Below are positions 8,817 to 18,460 of a stretch of DNA of 64,000 bases, piece after piece. This stretch comes from RBG-16-57-11 sp964503145 (GTDB taxonomy: Bacteria; Chloroflexota; Anaerolineae; Anaerolineales; UBA4823). The DNA lies in contig CAZCYV010000006.1 in the NCBI GenBank assembly GCA_964503145.1, positions 1 through 64,000 on the forward strand, read 5' to 3'. The position numbers were made by a program, and so were the translations under genes. The number at the start of each line of letters is the position of its first letter. Within the stretch, counting starts at the first letter, position 1. Below the pieces are notes generated by a model, which made no database searches, had not been told where the DNA came from, and saw only the letters and a program-made list of their open reading frames with translations.

Positions 8817-9820
8817 ACCCGCCGCTGGAACGCCCGATGTCTGAGATGCCCTCTTCACCCACCCAACCCTGCGTCACCTTCGTCATCCTGAACTGGAACC
8901 AGGGCGATATGACCCTGGATTGCCTGGATTCGCTCAGCGCCCTGGATTACCGGCCCTACGAGGTGATCGTGGTGGATAACGGCTCCAGCGACGATTCGGT
9001 GGAGAAGATCCGCCGGGCGTATCCGGCGTGCACCGTGATCGAAAACGGACACAACGTGGGCTATTCCGAGGGCAACAACGTCGGCATCCGCGCCGCGCTG
9101 CAGGGCGAGAGCGAGTTCATCTTCCTGCTGAACAACGACACCTATGTGCACCCGCAGATGCTGCGGCGGCTGGTGCAGGCGGCGCAGCAAGACCCGCAGG
9201 CGGGCATCCTGGGGCCGACGATGTTCTACGCCGACCCGCCGAACATGCTGTGGGGCGGGGTGAACTGGGTGGACTGGCGGCGGACGCGGGTGGTGCGCGA
9301 GCGCATGGGCGAGACCGTGAAGATCGAATCGCTGGAGGGCCTGCCGCCGCGAGAGGTGATGTATATCGACTCCTGCGCCATCCTGGTGCGCAGCCAGGTG
9401 TTCCGCCAGATCGGCCTGATGGACAACCGCTTCTTCATTAACTACGACGACATTGATCTATGCCTGCGGGCGCAGAAGGCGGGCTACAAGGTGGTCTATG
9501 TGCCGGCGGCGGTGATGTGGCACCGGGTGTCGGCGGCGATGGGCATCGGCTCCCCGGCCAACACCTATTACATGACCCGCAACGCGCTGCTGTTCTTCGG
9601 GCGGCACTCGCCCGGGGCGACCAAGGCGCTGGGCGTGGTGCGCATCCTGTGGAACACGCTGCGCACCACCGCCGCCTGGGCGCTGAAGGCCGAGTATCGC
9701 AGCGATCTGTATCGCCGCAAGCGCCAGGCCAATTTGCTGGCGGTGCGGGATTACTTCCTGCGCCGCTATGGGATGATGGGCGCCGATGTGCGCCGGGTGT
9801 GCTATGCCGAGCGAGCCTGA
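8813..9820 (+). CDS. Family 2 glycosyltransferase (rhamnosyltransferase-like)
   Basis: 335 residues from ATG 8813, which overlaps the previous stop; ATG 8837 is an alternative. The GT2 domain has VTFVILNWNQGD near 18-29, VVDNGSSDDS, GHNVGYSEGNN, the FLLNNDTYV nucleotide/metal motif and NYDDIDLCLRAQKAG acidic motif, followed by a C-terminal region with RNALLFFGRH, all typical of WbbL-like enzymes. Predicted to add one sugar to the growing lipid-linked glycan on the cytoplasmic face. Confidence 0.92.
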   Translation: MNPPLERPMSEMPSSPTQPCVTFVILNWNQGDMTLDCLDSLSALDYRPYEVIVVDNGSSDDSVEKIRRAYPACTVIENGHNVGYSEGNNVGIRAALQGESEFIFLLNNDTYVHPQMLRRLVQAAQQDPQAGILGPTMFYADPPNMLWGGVNWVDWRRTRVVRERMGETVKIESLEGLPPREVMYIDSCAILVRSQVFRQIGLMDNRFFINYDDIDLCLRAQKAGYKVVYVPAAVMWHRVSAAMGIGSPANTYYMTRNALLFFGRHSPGATKALGVVRILWNTLRTTAAWALKAEYRSDLYRRKRQANLLAVRDYFLRRYGMMGADVRRVCYAERA

Positions 9821-10868
9821 CGCCGCCCTGCAGACCGCCCTCGACCGGCCGCAGGCGACGCCCCAGCCGGGACCGGGGCGTTACGCCAGCCTGAGCGTGA
9901 TCGTGCCCACCTACAACCGCCCTGCCTCGCTCGCCCGCCTGCTGGACTGCCTGGCGGCGCAGACCTACCCGCCGCGCCTGTGGAACGTGATCGTGGTGGA
10001 CGACGGCTCCACCGATCCCGGCTACGCCGAGGTCTATCGCCAGCCGCGCCCCTTCGAGTTGCTGACGCTGCGCCAGCAGAACCAGGGGGCGGCGGCCGCC
10101 CGCAACGCCGGCGCCGATTGCACCCAGGCCGATATCCTGGTCTTCCTGGATGACGATGTGGTGGTCGAGCCGGGCTATCTGGCGGGGCTGGTGCAAGAGC
10201 ATAACGCCGTCGAGCGGGCGGTGGTGATGGGCTTCTTCCGGCCTTCGGCGGCGGGGCGTCCTGGGGCGTTCAAGACCGCCGTGCTGCGCTCCGGCGTCAC
10301 CCAGGATCAGTACTCTTCGGAGCGCCGGGTGGATTTCACCCACGTCGTCAGCCACAACCTGTCGCTCAAGCGGCAGCACTTCTACGAGATCGGCATGTTC
10401 CAGGACCCCACCCAGGGGCGAGGCTGGCCCAACTGGGACGACATCGACCTGGCCTACCGCGCCCATCGCCAGGGCTTCGAGTTCATCCAGGCGCAGGCGG
10501 CGCGCGGCGCGCACGTCGATCACGTGCTGGACGATTTCCAGGCGCACTGCCAGCGCATCTACCGCGCCGGGGCCAACGTCCACTGGCTGTTCGCCCGCTA
10601 CCCTGAGCTGCAAGAGATGCTGCCGATGTTCCGCGACAAGACGCCCATCCGCCTGGGCAAAGACCCGCTGCGGCTGGTGTTGCGCAAGCTGCTGCGCATG
10701 GCGCTGGCCTGGGGGCCGGCGCTGGCGCTGATGCAGGCCGCCCGGCGCATCTTGGAGCGTGCCGCGCCCGAATCGCGGCTGCTGCCGCCGCTGTATCGCT
10801 GGATCAACAGCACGTACATTTATCGCGGCTACCGCCAGGGAGCGGCCGCCGGCCTGGGCGAGCGATGA
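9804..10868 (+). CDS. Family 2 glycosyltransferase with galactosyltransferase-type C-terminus
   Basis: 354 residues from ATG 9804, overlapping the previous gene by 17 bases; GTG 9786 would add six residues. Motifs: LSVIVPTYNRP near 30-40, VIVVDDGSTD, NQGAAAARNAG, FLDDDVVVEPG (DXD) and the second-domain motif WPNWDDIDLAYRAHRQG, in the style of chondroitin-synthase/GT27-type C-terminal domains. The last 80 residues are basic and helical and may contact the membrane. Confidence 0.9.
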   Translation: MPSEPDAALQTALDRPQATPQPGPGRYASLSVIVPTYNRPASLARLLDCLAAQTYPPRLWNVIVVDDGSTDPGYAEVYRQPRPFELLTLRQQNQGAAAARNAGADCTQADILVFLDDDVVVEPGYLAGLVQEHNAVERAVVMGFFRPSAAGRPGAFKTAVLRSGVTQDQYSSERRVDFTHVVSHNLSLKRQHFYEIGMFQDPTQGRGWPNWDDIDLAYRAHRQGFEFIQAQAARGAHVDHVLDDFQAHCQRIYRAGANVHWLFARYPELQEMLPMFRDKTPIRLGKDPLRLVLRKLLRMALAWGPALALMQAARRILERAAPESRLLPPLYRWINSTYIYRGYRQGAAAGLGER

Positions 10869-12292
10869 GACGAGCGATGGAGATCGAACTGCCGCGCATC
10901 TTTCGACTGGACCGGATGAGCCTGCCGGTGCGCATTGGGATCATCCTGGCGATCCTGGCCTGCGACGTCCTGCTGGGGATGCGCGCCAGCACCAGGCTGC
11001 TGATCCCGGTGGTCGGACTGGTGGCGGCCGGGGTGGGTTTCGTGCTGTTCTTCCGGCGCATGGAGTGGGGCCTGTTGCTGCTGCTGCCGGCGTCGTTCTT
11101 CGGACGCTGGAACATCAGCACCGGCACCAATGTGGCTTTCAACTTCACCATCGTGCTGCTGATCTTCCTGGTGGGCATCTGGCTGCTGAAGATGGTCTTG
11201 TTCGAGCGGCGAGTGACTCTGGAGAGTTCGCCGCTGAACGCGCCGGCGCTGCTGCTGCTGATCGTGATGACCCTGGCGCTGGTGGCGGGCAACGTGCGCT
11301 GGATCCCCCAGGCAAGCGCCACGGCCAGCTTCTTCGCCCAACTGGGCGGCTGGCTGCTGTACGCCCTGTCGATCGCCACGCTGCTGCTGCCGGGCAACCT
11401 GATGAAAGACGTGCGCTTGATCTGGTTCGTGGTGTGGGAGTTTCTGATCCTGGGATTCATCTTCATCTACACGCACCTTATCCCCTTCACCGCCCGCTTC
11501 ATTAACAGCATCTTTGTCCACGGCAGCTATCTGGGCAGCACCTTCTGGATCTGGACGGCGGCTTTCGCCACCAGCTACCTGGTGGTGGGCGAAAAATCGC
11601 AGACCCGGCGCGCCATTTTCCTGGCGCTGCTGCTGGCGGCCATGTTCTACGACCGCTGGTTCCTGTACCGCGAATGGATCTCCGGCTGGGGGCCGCCGCT
11701 GATCGCCGTGGGGGTCATTTTGTGGCTGCGCAACTGGCGGCTGGCGCTGTTCACCACGCTGATCGGCGGCGTGGTGGTCGGGGTGAGCTTTTCGCTGCTC
11801 TCCAGCGCGGTGATGACCGAGACGCAGCAATACAGCCTGTATTCGCGCACCGCCACCTGGCCGATCATGTTCGAGTTGCTCAAATCCAGCCCCATCCTGG
11901 GCCTGGGGCCTTCGAATTACTACTATTACACGCCGCTGTTTTCGCTGCTGGGCTGGCACGTGAGCTTCAATTCGCACAACAATTACTGGGACATCGTGGC
12001 GCAGTATGGCTTCGTGGGGCTGCTGGCCTTCCTGTGGCTGATCTTCGAAATTTTCCGCCTGGCCTGGCGGGTGCGCGCGCGAGCGCAGGACGAGTTCAGC
12101 CGGGTGTACGCCTACGCCTGTTTGGGCGGGCTGGTGGGGATGCTGGCTTCGGGCATGCTCGGCGACTGGTTCATGCCCTTCCTGTATAACGTCAGCACCG
12201 GCGGGTTCCGCTTCAGCGTGGTCAACTGGCTGTTCCTGGGCGGCCTGGCCGTCATTGACTATGCCATCCGGCAGAACGAGGTCCCCGAATGA
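10865..12292 (+). CDS. O-antigen ligase/polymerase-like polytopic membrane protein
   Basis: 475 residues with about 11-12 hydrophobic segments and a large extracytoplasmic loop, the layout of Wzy polymerases and WaaL ligases. The loop and following helix contain GLGPSNYYYYTPLFSLLGW and HNNYWDIVAQYG, matching the HN.Y...W..G signature of the Wzy_C/O-antigen ligase family near residue 370-385. It probably polymerises repeat units or transfers the finished glycan to an acceptor outside the membrane. ATG 10865 overlaps the previous stop; ATG 10877 is an alternative. Confidence 0.85.
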   Translation: MRRAMEIELPRIFRLDRMSLPVRIGIILAILACDVLLGMRASTRLLIPVVGLVAAGVGFVLFFRRMEWGLLLLLPASFFGRWNISTGTNVAFNFTIVLLIFLVGIWLLKMVLFERRVTLESSPLNAPALLLLIVMTLALVAGNVRWIPQASATASFFAQLGGWLLYALSIATLLLPGNLMKDVRLIWFVVWEFLILGFIFIYTHLIPFTARFINSIFVHGSYLGSTFWIWTAAFATSYLVVGEKSQTRRAIFLALLLAAMFYDRWFLYREWISGWGPPLIAVGVILWLRNWRLALFTTLIGGVVVGVSFSLLSSAVMTETQQYSLYSRTATWPIMFELLKSSPILGLGPSNYYYYTPLFSLLGWHVSFNSHNNYWDIVAQYGFVGLLAFLWLIFEIFRLAWRVRARAQDEFSRVYAYACLGGLVGMLASGMLGDWFMPFLYNVSTGGFRFSVVNWLFLGGLAVIDYAIRQNEVPE

Positions 12293-13722
12293 GACGACAA
12301 CGCCCATCCATGCTGATCGTGCGCATCTCCCTGGCCCTGCTGTGGCTGGTTGCGCCGGGCGCGCCGGCCGCCGGGCAGGAGCCGCCGCCCCCGAGGCAGC
12401 CAGAGAGCGCCAGCCAGATCTACCTGCCGTTGGTCTTCCGCAACGATAACTCCCCCGAGCAGGTGAACGCGCCCTTGATGAGTGAGATGCGCTACGCCAC
12501 CAGCGCGGTGTTCTGGTTCGGACGGGTGACCTCGGCCGAGAATTACGCCGACGTGCGCGTGGGCTACACCGCGCAGCGCATGTGGGTGCACCTGGAAATC
12601 TTCGACCGCCGCCTGTGGTACGACCCCAGCCCCACCCCACCCGAGTTCGCCCAGTGGGACGCGGCCAGCCTGTACCTGGACTCCAGCGCCGCCCCCGGCA
12701 GCGCCCTGACCAGCAACAGCTACCGCCTGGATGGGATGCTCAACTGGTGGGAGCCGATGGACGATTTCAAGGTCGCCTATCGCGGCTCGGCCGGCGGCTG
12801 GACGATCATCCCCTTCGAGATGACCGTCACCTCTGGCTGGCGCGGCAACGTCCCCAACGACGCCGTGGACGACCGCGGCTGGGTGCTGGTGTTCGAGATC
12901 CCCTTCGCCAGCCTGGGCCTTGGGGGAGCGCCGCCGCAGGGGACGCAGTGGCGCATGGCACTCACCCTGCACGACCGCGACTCGAACCAATCTGCCCCAC
13001 TGGCCGACAAGCATTGGCCGACGACGTTCAACCCGACCCAGCCGAACACCTGGGGCGTGCTGCGCTTCGGCCTGCCCACCTACCAGCCGCCGCCGGGCGT
13101 CTCCCCCGCCGGGCAGACGGTGATCCGCCACGGGCTGAACGGCCAGGTGGTGCCCGACGCCATGGTGGGCGGCGGCTTCGAGTGCGGCCAGGGGCTGGAC
13201 TATTGGACCACCTGGGGGCAGGCCAACTACGCCGGCTCCACCCAGGTGAACGTGCAGAACGAATTCGACGTCTCCGACTGGCCGTGCTTTTCGAAGTATT
13301 ACGTCACCTTCCCGCTGAGCAGCGTGCCGCCGGGCAAGGTGATCCTCTCGGCCACGCTGACGCTGTACCTGATCGGCAACGCCGGCGGGGGCAGCTGGGG
13401 GCCGCCGGGCGAATCCAACATCCAGGTGCTCACCATCCGCACCCCCTGGCAAGAGAGCACCTTGAACTGGAACAACGCCCCGTTGGCGCGCCAGAACGTG
13501 AGCATCGCCCGCGTCGATCCGACCACCGTGGCGGGCGTGCCGCGGGAGTGGGATGTCAGCTACGCCGTCGCTCAGGCCTACCGCCAGGGGGGCGACCTGA
13601 GCCTGGCGCTGTACTCCGCCGACGGCGATTACAACACCGGCCGCTACTTCAACTCTTCCGACCTGAACATCTACGAGCAGACGCTGCGCCCCACCCTGAC
13701 CATCGTCTGGGGCAACCCCTAG
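12289..13722 (+). CDS. Exported carbohydrate-binding-like protein with C-terminal DNRLRE-type domain
   Basis: 477 residues starting at ATG 12289 (ATGA overlap with the previous gene). A signal peptide (LIVRISLALLWLVAPGAPAAG) is followed by a Pro-rich stretch and the motif IYLPLVFRN near residue 45, shared with three other exported proteins here. The middle (about 60-240) looks like a CBM9/DOMON-type beta-sandwich (ADVRVGYTAQRMWVHLEIFDR, FEIPFASLGLG). The last 200 residues have DNRLRE hallmarks: SATLTLYLIGNAGG, TLNWNNAPLA and WDVSYAVAQAY. It is a clear paralogue of the protein at 55160. Location is the cell surface; role unknown. Confidence 0.85.
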   Translation: MRRQRPSMLIVRISLALLWLVAPGAPAAGQEPPPPRQPESASQIYLPLVFRNDNSPEQVNAPLMSEMRYATSAVFWFGRVTSAENYADVRVGYTAQRMWVHLEIFDRRLWYDPSPTPPEFAQWDAASLYLDSSAAPGSALTSNSYRLDGMLNWWEPMDDFKVAYRGSAGGWTIIPFEMTVTSGWRGNVPNDAVDDRGWVLVFEIPFASLGLGGAPPQGTQWRMALTLHDRDSNQSAPLADKHWPTTFNPTQPNTWGVLRFGLPTYQPPPGVSPAGQTVIRHGLNGQVVPDAMVGGGFECGQGLDYWTTWGQANYAGSTQVNVQNEFDVSDWPCFSKYYVTFPLSSVPPGKVILSATLTLYLIGNAGGGSWGPPGESNIQVLTIRTPWQESTLNWNNAPLARQNVSIARVDPTTVAGVPREWDVSYAVAQAYRQGGDLSLALYSADGDYNTGRYFNSSDLNIYEQTLRPTLTIVWGNP

Positions 13723-13750
13723 CCCGACGCCTGCGCTCACCCACATTGCC

Positions 13751-14647
13751 ATGGATCTTTCGGTCATCATCGTCAACTGGAACACCCGCGAACTGCTGCG
13801 CGCCAGCCTGGCCTCGGTCTATGACACGCTGCACGGCGTGGACTTCGAGGTGTACGTGGTGGACAACGGCTCCACCGACGGCAGCCAGCAGATGGTGCGG
13901 GAGGATTTCCCGCAGGCGATCCTGCTGGAGAACGGCGAAAACCTGGGCTTCGCCCGGGCGAACAACCGGGCGCTGCGCCTGTGCCAGGGGGAATACATCC
14001 TGCTGCTGAACAGCGACGCCGCCCTGCAAGGGGACGCCGCCGCCCGCCTGCTGGAGGCCGCCCAGAATAACCCGCAGGGGGGCATCTTCGGCGCCAGCCT
14101 GTTCTACCCCGACGGCCGCCCGCAGCCCAGCTACGGCCCGCTGCCCACCTTCGCCTCGGAGCTGGCCAGCCTGCTGGGGCTGGACAAGCGCCTGGGGCGG
14201 CGCGGCGCCGCTCCAGCGGAGGGGGCGCCGATCGAGGCCGGGTACGTGGACGGGGCGTGCCAGCTCCTGCGCCGCAGCATGTTGGATCAGATCGGGCTGT
14301 TCGACGAGCAGTTCTTCTTCTTCAGCGAAGAGATCGACCTGTGCACCCGCGCCCACCAGGGCGGCTGGCAGGTGTTGCACGTGCCTGCGGCGCGGGTCAC
14401 CCACGTCGGCGGCGGCAGCACCGTCTCCAGCGCCTCGCGCACCCTGCTGCTGTATCGGGGGAAGTTGTTGTACTTCAAAAAGCACCACGGCCCGGCGGCG
14501 CAAAAGCGGCTGTACCTGGCGATGCGCGCCACCAGTTGGCTCAAATTCCGCGCCTACGCTCTGCGCCGCTGGCTGAGCCGCGGCCGGGTGGCCAAAGACC
14601 ACATCTGGCAGGTGGTCGCCGCCGGATTGAGCAAGCAAGAACCCTGA
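13751..14647 (+). CDS. Family 2 glycosyltransferase (rhamnosyltransferase-like)
   Basis: A compact 298-residue GT2 enzyme: MDLSVIIVNWNTRELL at the N-terminus, VVDNGSTDGS near 36, ENLGFARANN, LLLNSDAALQGD (DXD position) and FFFSEEIDLCTRAHQGG near 195, followed by KLLYFKKHHG. This is the WbbL-like pattern also seen at 7071 and 8813. It begins 29 bases after the exported protein gene and is followed by a GT39-like gene. Confidence 0.92.
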   Translation: MDLSVIIVNWNTRELLRASLASVYDTLHGVDFEVYVVDNGSTDGSQQMVREDFPQAILLENGENLGFARANNRALRLCQGEYILLLNSDAALQGDAAARLLEAAQNNPQGGIFGASLFYPDGRPQPSYGPLPTFASELASLLGLDKRLGRRGAAPAEGAPIEAGYVDGACQLLRRSMLDQIGLFDEQFFFFSEEIDLCTRAHQGGWQVLHVPAARVTHVGGGSTVSSASRTLLLYRGKLLYFKKHHGPAAQKRLYLAMRATSWLKFRAYALRRWLSRGRVAKDHIWQVVAAGLSKQEP

Positions 14648-14675
14648 AATACGCCCTGAGGAGAAAAACCGAACG

Positions 14676-16025
14676 ATGTCCCACCGCGAGCGCCGCTGGC
14701 TGGTCGCTATCATCGCCGTCGCCGTGCTGCTGCGCCTGGGGGTAGCCTTATACATGGGCAACCAGGTGACCGACCTGCCCGGCGTTTATGATCAGATTTC
14801 GTATGACAACCTGGCGCGCCGGGTGTTGACCGGGCATGGCTTCAGCTTCGGCGAGCCATGGTGGCCGGCAAACGAGGCCAACGCGCCGACGGCGCACTGG
14901 TCTTTCCTGTACACCCTGTACCTGGTCGCTGTGTACGGCGTGCTTGGATTTAACCCTCTGACCGCCCGCATTCTGCAGGCGGTCCTGGCGGGGATCCTGA
15001 TGCCGTGGCTGGTGTACCGTCTGGGGAAGCGCGCCTTCGGGGCGGATGTCGGGCTGGTCGCCGCGGCGATCTCGGCCATCTACATCTATTTCTTCTTCTA
15101 TGCCGCCTCCCTGATGACCGAGACCTTCTTCTTCCTGGGCATCCTGTGGAGCTTCGATCTGGCCGCCGGCATCGGCGAAGCGCGCAACCCGCGCCCGGCG
15201 CAGTGGCTGCTGTTGGGCCTGGCGATGACCATCACGGTGCTGCTGCGCCAGACTTTCCTGCCGGTGGTCGGGCTGATCGGCCTGTGGCTGTGGTACGCTG
15301 CGCCCGGGGCGCGCCTGCAGGCGATCAAGGGCTTTTCCCTATCGCTCCTGGTGCTCATCCTGGGGATCGCCCCCTGGACGATCCGCAACTACCGCGTCTT
15401 TCACCAGTTCGTGCTGCTGAACACCAACGCCGGTTATGCCTTCTATTGGGCGAATCACCCCCTACACGGGACGAGCTTCCTGAACGTCCTGCCCGAGGGC
15501 GTCACCTGGGCCTCGATGATCCCGGAAGAATTGTACGGGATGGACGAGGCCAGCCTGGAGAAGGAACTCATGCGCCGCGGCGTTCGAATGATCCTGGATG
15601 ATCCTGGGCGCTATCTGCTGCTCTCGCTCAGCCGCTTCGAAGACCAGTTCCGCTTCTGGCCCACGCCCGAAAGCCCGCCGCTGAGCGACCTCTCGCGGCT
15701 GGGGTCTTTCGGGCTGTTCCTGCCCTTCATGTGCTACGGCGTCTGGCTGGCGATCTTCCGGGCAGGGCGGTTGAAATACTTCGAGGGCGGCGGCCTTTCC
15801 GCCTGGCTGAAGACGCCGGTGGCCTTATGGCTGGGCTTCTTCGCCCTGTACACCGCCATGCACCTGGCCTCCTGGGCGGCGGTGCGCTACCGCCTGCCCA
15901 CCGACGCCGTGATGATCCTGTTTGCGGCGCTGGGCCTGGTGGACCTGTACGCCCGTTTTGCACCAAAGCACCACCTTAGAAAGCCCCTCTCCAGCGTGAA
16001 GGTTGCGGATGCAACCGGGAAATGA
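14676..16025 (+). CDS. GT39/ArnT-like integral-membrane glycosyltransferase
   Basis: 449 residues with about ten transmembrane segments. The first extracytoplasmic loop contains DQISYDNLARRVLTGHGFSF, with the acidic pair (D-x-x-S-Y-D) expected of GT-C enzymes that use a polyprenyl-phosphate sugar donor, and W-rich PWWPANEANAPTAHWSFLY follows. This matches the bacterial PMT_2/dolichyl-phosphate-mannose mannosyltransferase family. It could use a lipid-linked sugar produced by the DPM1-like enzyme at 31906 and flipped by the small transporter at 32730. A GAGGAGA ribosome site precedes the ATG. Confidence 0.82.
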   Translation: MSHRERRWLVAIIAVAVLLRLGVALYMGNQVTDLPGVYDQISYDNLARRVLTGHGFSFGEPWWPANEANAPTAHWSFLYTLYLVAVYGVLGFNPLTARILQAVLAGILMPWLVYRLGKRAFGADVGLVAAAISAIYIYFFFYAASLMTETFFFLGILWSFDLAAGIGEARNPRPAQWLLLGLAMTITVLLRQTFLPVVGLIGLWLWYAAPGARLQAIKGFSLSLLVLILGIAPWTIRNYRVFHQFVLLNTNAGYAFYWANHPLHGTSFLNVLPEGVTWASMIPEELYGMDEASLEKELMRRGVRMILDDPGRYLLLSLSRFEDQFRFWPTPESPPLSDLSRLGSFGLFLPFMCYGVWLAIFRAGRLKYFEGGGLSAWLKTPVALWLGFFALYTAMHLASWAAVRYRLPTDAVMILFAALGLVDLYARFAPKHHLRKPLSSVKVADATGK

Positions 16026-17055
16026 CCCCGACTTCGTGCTGCTGGATCTCGAGGATGACTGTTGGACGGCGTTCGTTCACTCCCATCCCTGCGCAAACGC
16101 TTTTCACCACCCGGCCTGGGCCAGGCTGATCGCGGAGTGCTACGGGTATCGCTCCTTTGTCTGCGCCGTCGTCGGCGCGGATGGGCGCATCCAGGCAGGG
16201 GTTCCGGTCGTCGAGATGCGCAGCCGCCTGACCGGAGACCGCTGGGTCTCGCTGCCCTACACCGATTTCTGCCAGCCTCTGGCGAACAGCCCGGCGGCGC
16301 TGGATCGCCTGGTCGAAGGTCTGTTGGGCCTGTATCGGGATCGCCAGGCGCCGCGCATCGAGCTGCGCTGGGAGCTGCCCCCTAAAACCGGCATCGAGTT
16401 CGCCTGTGAATACGTCCTGCACACGCTGCCGCTTTCCAGGGAGGCGCAAAGCGTGTTCAGACGGTTTCGCAAGAGCCATCGCTACGAGCTTCGCAAGGCC
16501 GATCTCGGGCCGGTGCGGGTCGCCCAGGCGGAACGGAAATCCGACTTCGAGGCCTTCTATCATTTACACACCCAAACGCGCCGGCGGCTGGGCGTGCCGG
16601 TGCAGCCCAAGAAATTCTTCGACCTGTTTTGGGAGCAGTTGATCCAAACGGGGTTGGGGTTCGTATTGATCGCCTACCATCAGCAAGAGCCGATCTCTGG
16701 GGCGGTCTTTCTGAACTATAACGGCACCGTAATTTACAAATACAGCGCTTCGAACGAGGCCTATTGGAGGTTATTCCCGAACAAGCTCCTGTTATGGCGA
16801 GCGATTCAGTTGAGTTGCGAGAGGGGTTACGCGGTCTTCAACTTTGGCAACAGCCCGGCCGACAATTCAGGGTTACGTGAATTCAAGCTCGGCTGGGGGG
16901 CTACAGAAACAGATCTGATCCATTCTTATATCGGTGCGACGCCAGTTAGGAATCCAGATGGTGTGAGCCGGAAAGTGATGAGCGGGGTCATCCGCCATTC
17001 CCCAGCAGTTGTGTGCCGTTTTTTGGGCGAACTGCTGTACAAACACTTTGGATGA
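16009..17055 (+). CDS. FemAB/GNAT-fold acyl- or aminoacyltransferase-like protein
   Basis: 348 residues from ATG 16009, overlapping the GT39-like gene by 17 bases; a TTG at 16003 is less likely. The protein has the double-GNAT FemAB/BioF2-like layout: an N-terminal half ending with VFRRFRKSHRYELRKA near 155 and a C-terminal half with LHTQTRRRLGVPVQP, KYSASNEAYWRLFPNKLLLW and the terminal FNFGNSPADNSGLREFKLGWG. This is the pattern of the FemAB proteins in exosortase-associated polysaccharide loci. It probably attaches an acyl or aminoacyl group to a glycan or glycolipid; the donor is unknown. Confidence 0.78.
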   Translation: MQPGNDPDFVLLDLEDDCWTAFVHSHPCANAFHHPAWARLIAECYGYRSFVCAVVGADGRIQAGVPVVEMRSRLTGDRWVSLPYTDFCQPLANSPAALDRLVEGLLGLYRDRQAPRIELRWELPPKTGIEFACEYVLHTLPLSREAQSVFRRFRKSHRYELRKADLGPVRVAQAERKSDFEAFYHLHTQTRRRLGVPVQPKKFFDLFWEQLIQTGLGFVLIAYHQQEPISGAVFLNYNGTVIYKYSASNEAYWRLFPNKLLLWRAIQLSCERGYAVFNFGNSPADNSGLREFKLGWGATETDLIHSYIGATPVRNPDGVSRKVMSGVIRHSPAVVCRFLGELLYKHFG

Positions 17056-17065
17056 GGCGAAGAAA

Positions 17066-18448
17066 ATGGAAAACCTGACGCATGAGCACACGTTGACCGA
17101 TTTCTGGAAGATCCCCGCCAGCATGGTTGCCTTCGAAGACGAAAGGGAGGATGAACCGGATGACCCTCCCCAGGAACGCATTCGGGTGGCGATGCCTCCC
17201 TGGGAAGACCGCGCCAAACCCGGTTTGTATCAATGGGAGGGCGCCAGCCTGTACGCCCCCGCCGTCGGCGTCGCCTCGCCGTGCGACGACATTTCCGAGG
17301 CGGTGCGCGTCGATCCGGCTTTGGGCAGGGTTTCTCTGCCCTTCAACCTGGATCAGGCGGTGACCAACCTGCTCACCGAGCAATACCTGCAGCAGGAAAC
17401 AGGACACTCGCTGATCTGCCTGGCGCGGCGCATCTATTACAAGATCAAGCCGCTGGTACCCAGGTTCGTGCAGATTCGGCTGCGCCAGAAAGCGGTCGAT
17501 CGCATGTGCCACAGGAAGTTCCCGGCCTGGGAGATCGACGCCAGCGTCGATCTGCTGCACCGTAACCTGCTGGCGAAGCTGCTCCAGGCCAGGCCGGCCG
17601 CCGCCCTGCCGATGATCTCCTTCTGGCCCCAGGGCGCAGAGATGTGCCTGCTGCTGACCCACGATGTCGAAACCTCCGTCGGCATCGGGAACATCCTGAA
17701 GATCGCCAACATCGAACAGCGGCTTGGCTTCCGCTCGGCGTGGAACTTCGTGCCCGAAAGATACCCCTTAGACCCATGCATTCTGAGCGAGCTTCAAGCG
17801 TGCGGCTTCGAAATCGGCGTGCACAGTCTGCACCACGACGGCAGGCTGTTCGAGTCGTATCGCCTGTTCCAGCAGCGCGCCGAGAGGATCAATCATTACC
17901 TGCGGCAATGGAGAAGCGTCGGTTTTCGCTCCGAGTCCAACCTGCGCAACCTGGAATGGATCAGCGCGTTGATCCAGGCGCAATACGATAGCTCGTGCGT
18001 GTCCTCCGAATGGTACGGCGCCCAGCCGGGAGGCAGTTGCACCGTCTTCCCGTTCGTTTACCGGGGGCTGGTCGAACTGCCGATCACCCTGCAACAGGAC
18101 TTCACGCTGTTGGACATTCTAAAGTTGAGTCCTAAAAGCACCCTGGAACACTGGATGGCGACGGTACAGTCGATCAAGAAACTGAACGGGCTGGCGCTGC
18201 TCAACACGCACCCGGACTACATGACTTCGCCGGAGCGGCTGAGGCTCTATGAACAGTTCCTGGAGTATATGCAGAGCGAGCGCCATTGCTGGCACACGCT
18301 GCCGAGAGAGGCCGCGGGATGGTGGCTCGATCGTCGCGCCTCGAAGCTCTTGCAGATCGGGGACGAATGGCGCATCCTCGGGCCGGCAAGCGATCGCGGC
18401 CGGGTGAGGCAAGTCAGCCTCAGAGAGAGCGAACTGGTCTTCAACTAG
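17066..18448 (+). CDS. NodB-like polysaccharide deacetylase family protein
   Basis: 460 residues from ATG 17066, ten bases after the FemAB-like gene. The catalytic-type domain begins near residue 190: CLLLTHDVET supplies the motif-1 Asp pair position (THDVE in place of TFDD) and EIGVHSLHHDGRLF near 250 supplies the H-S-x-x-H zinc ligands. RSESNLRNLEW and LLNTHPDYM near 390 fit motifs 3-5. The N-terminal 180 residues are acidic and of unknown function, making it longer than usual for the family. It probably removes N- or O-acetyl groups from a surface glycan. No signal peptide is visible, which is odd for an exported deacetylase and suggests action on cytoplasmic intermediates. Confidence 0.78.
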   Translation: MENLTHEHTLTDFWKIPASMVAFEDEREDEPDDPPQERIRVAMPPWEDRAKPGLYQWEGASLYAPAVGVASPCDDISEAVRVDPALGRVSLPFNLDQAVTNLLTEQYLQQETGHSLICLARRIYYKIKPLVPRFVQIRLRQKAVDRMCHRKFPAWEIDASVDLLHRNLLAKLLQARPAAALPMISFWPQGAEMCLLLTHDVETSVGIGNILKIANIEQRLGFRSAWNFVPERYPLDPCILSELQACGFEIGVHSLHHDGRLFESYRLFQQRAERINHYLRQWRSVGFRSESNLRNLEWISALIQAQYDSSCVSSEWYGAQPGGSCTVFPFVYRGLVELPITLQQDFTLLDILKLSPKSTLEHWMATVQSIKKLNGLALLNTHPDYMTSPERLRLYEQFLEYMQSERHCWHTLPREAAGWWLDRRASKLLQIGDEWRILGPASDRGRVRQVSLRESELVFN

Positions 18449-18460
18449 CTCAACGCCAAG

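Noticed and set aside
9438..10613. Long - strand frame opposite two glycosyltransferases
   Set aside because: Overlaps two genes with diagnostic GT2 motifs; composition is typical of GC-rich antisense frames.
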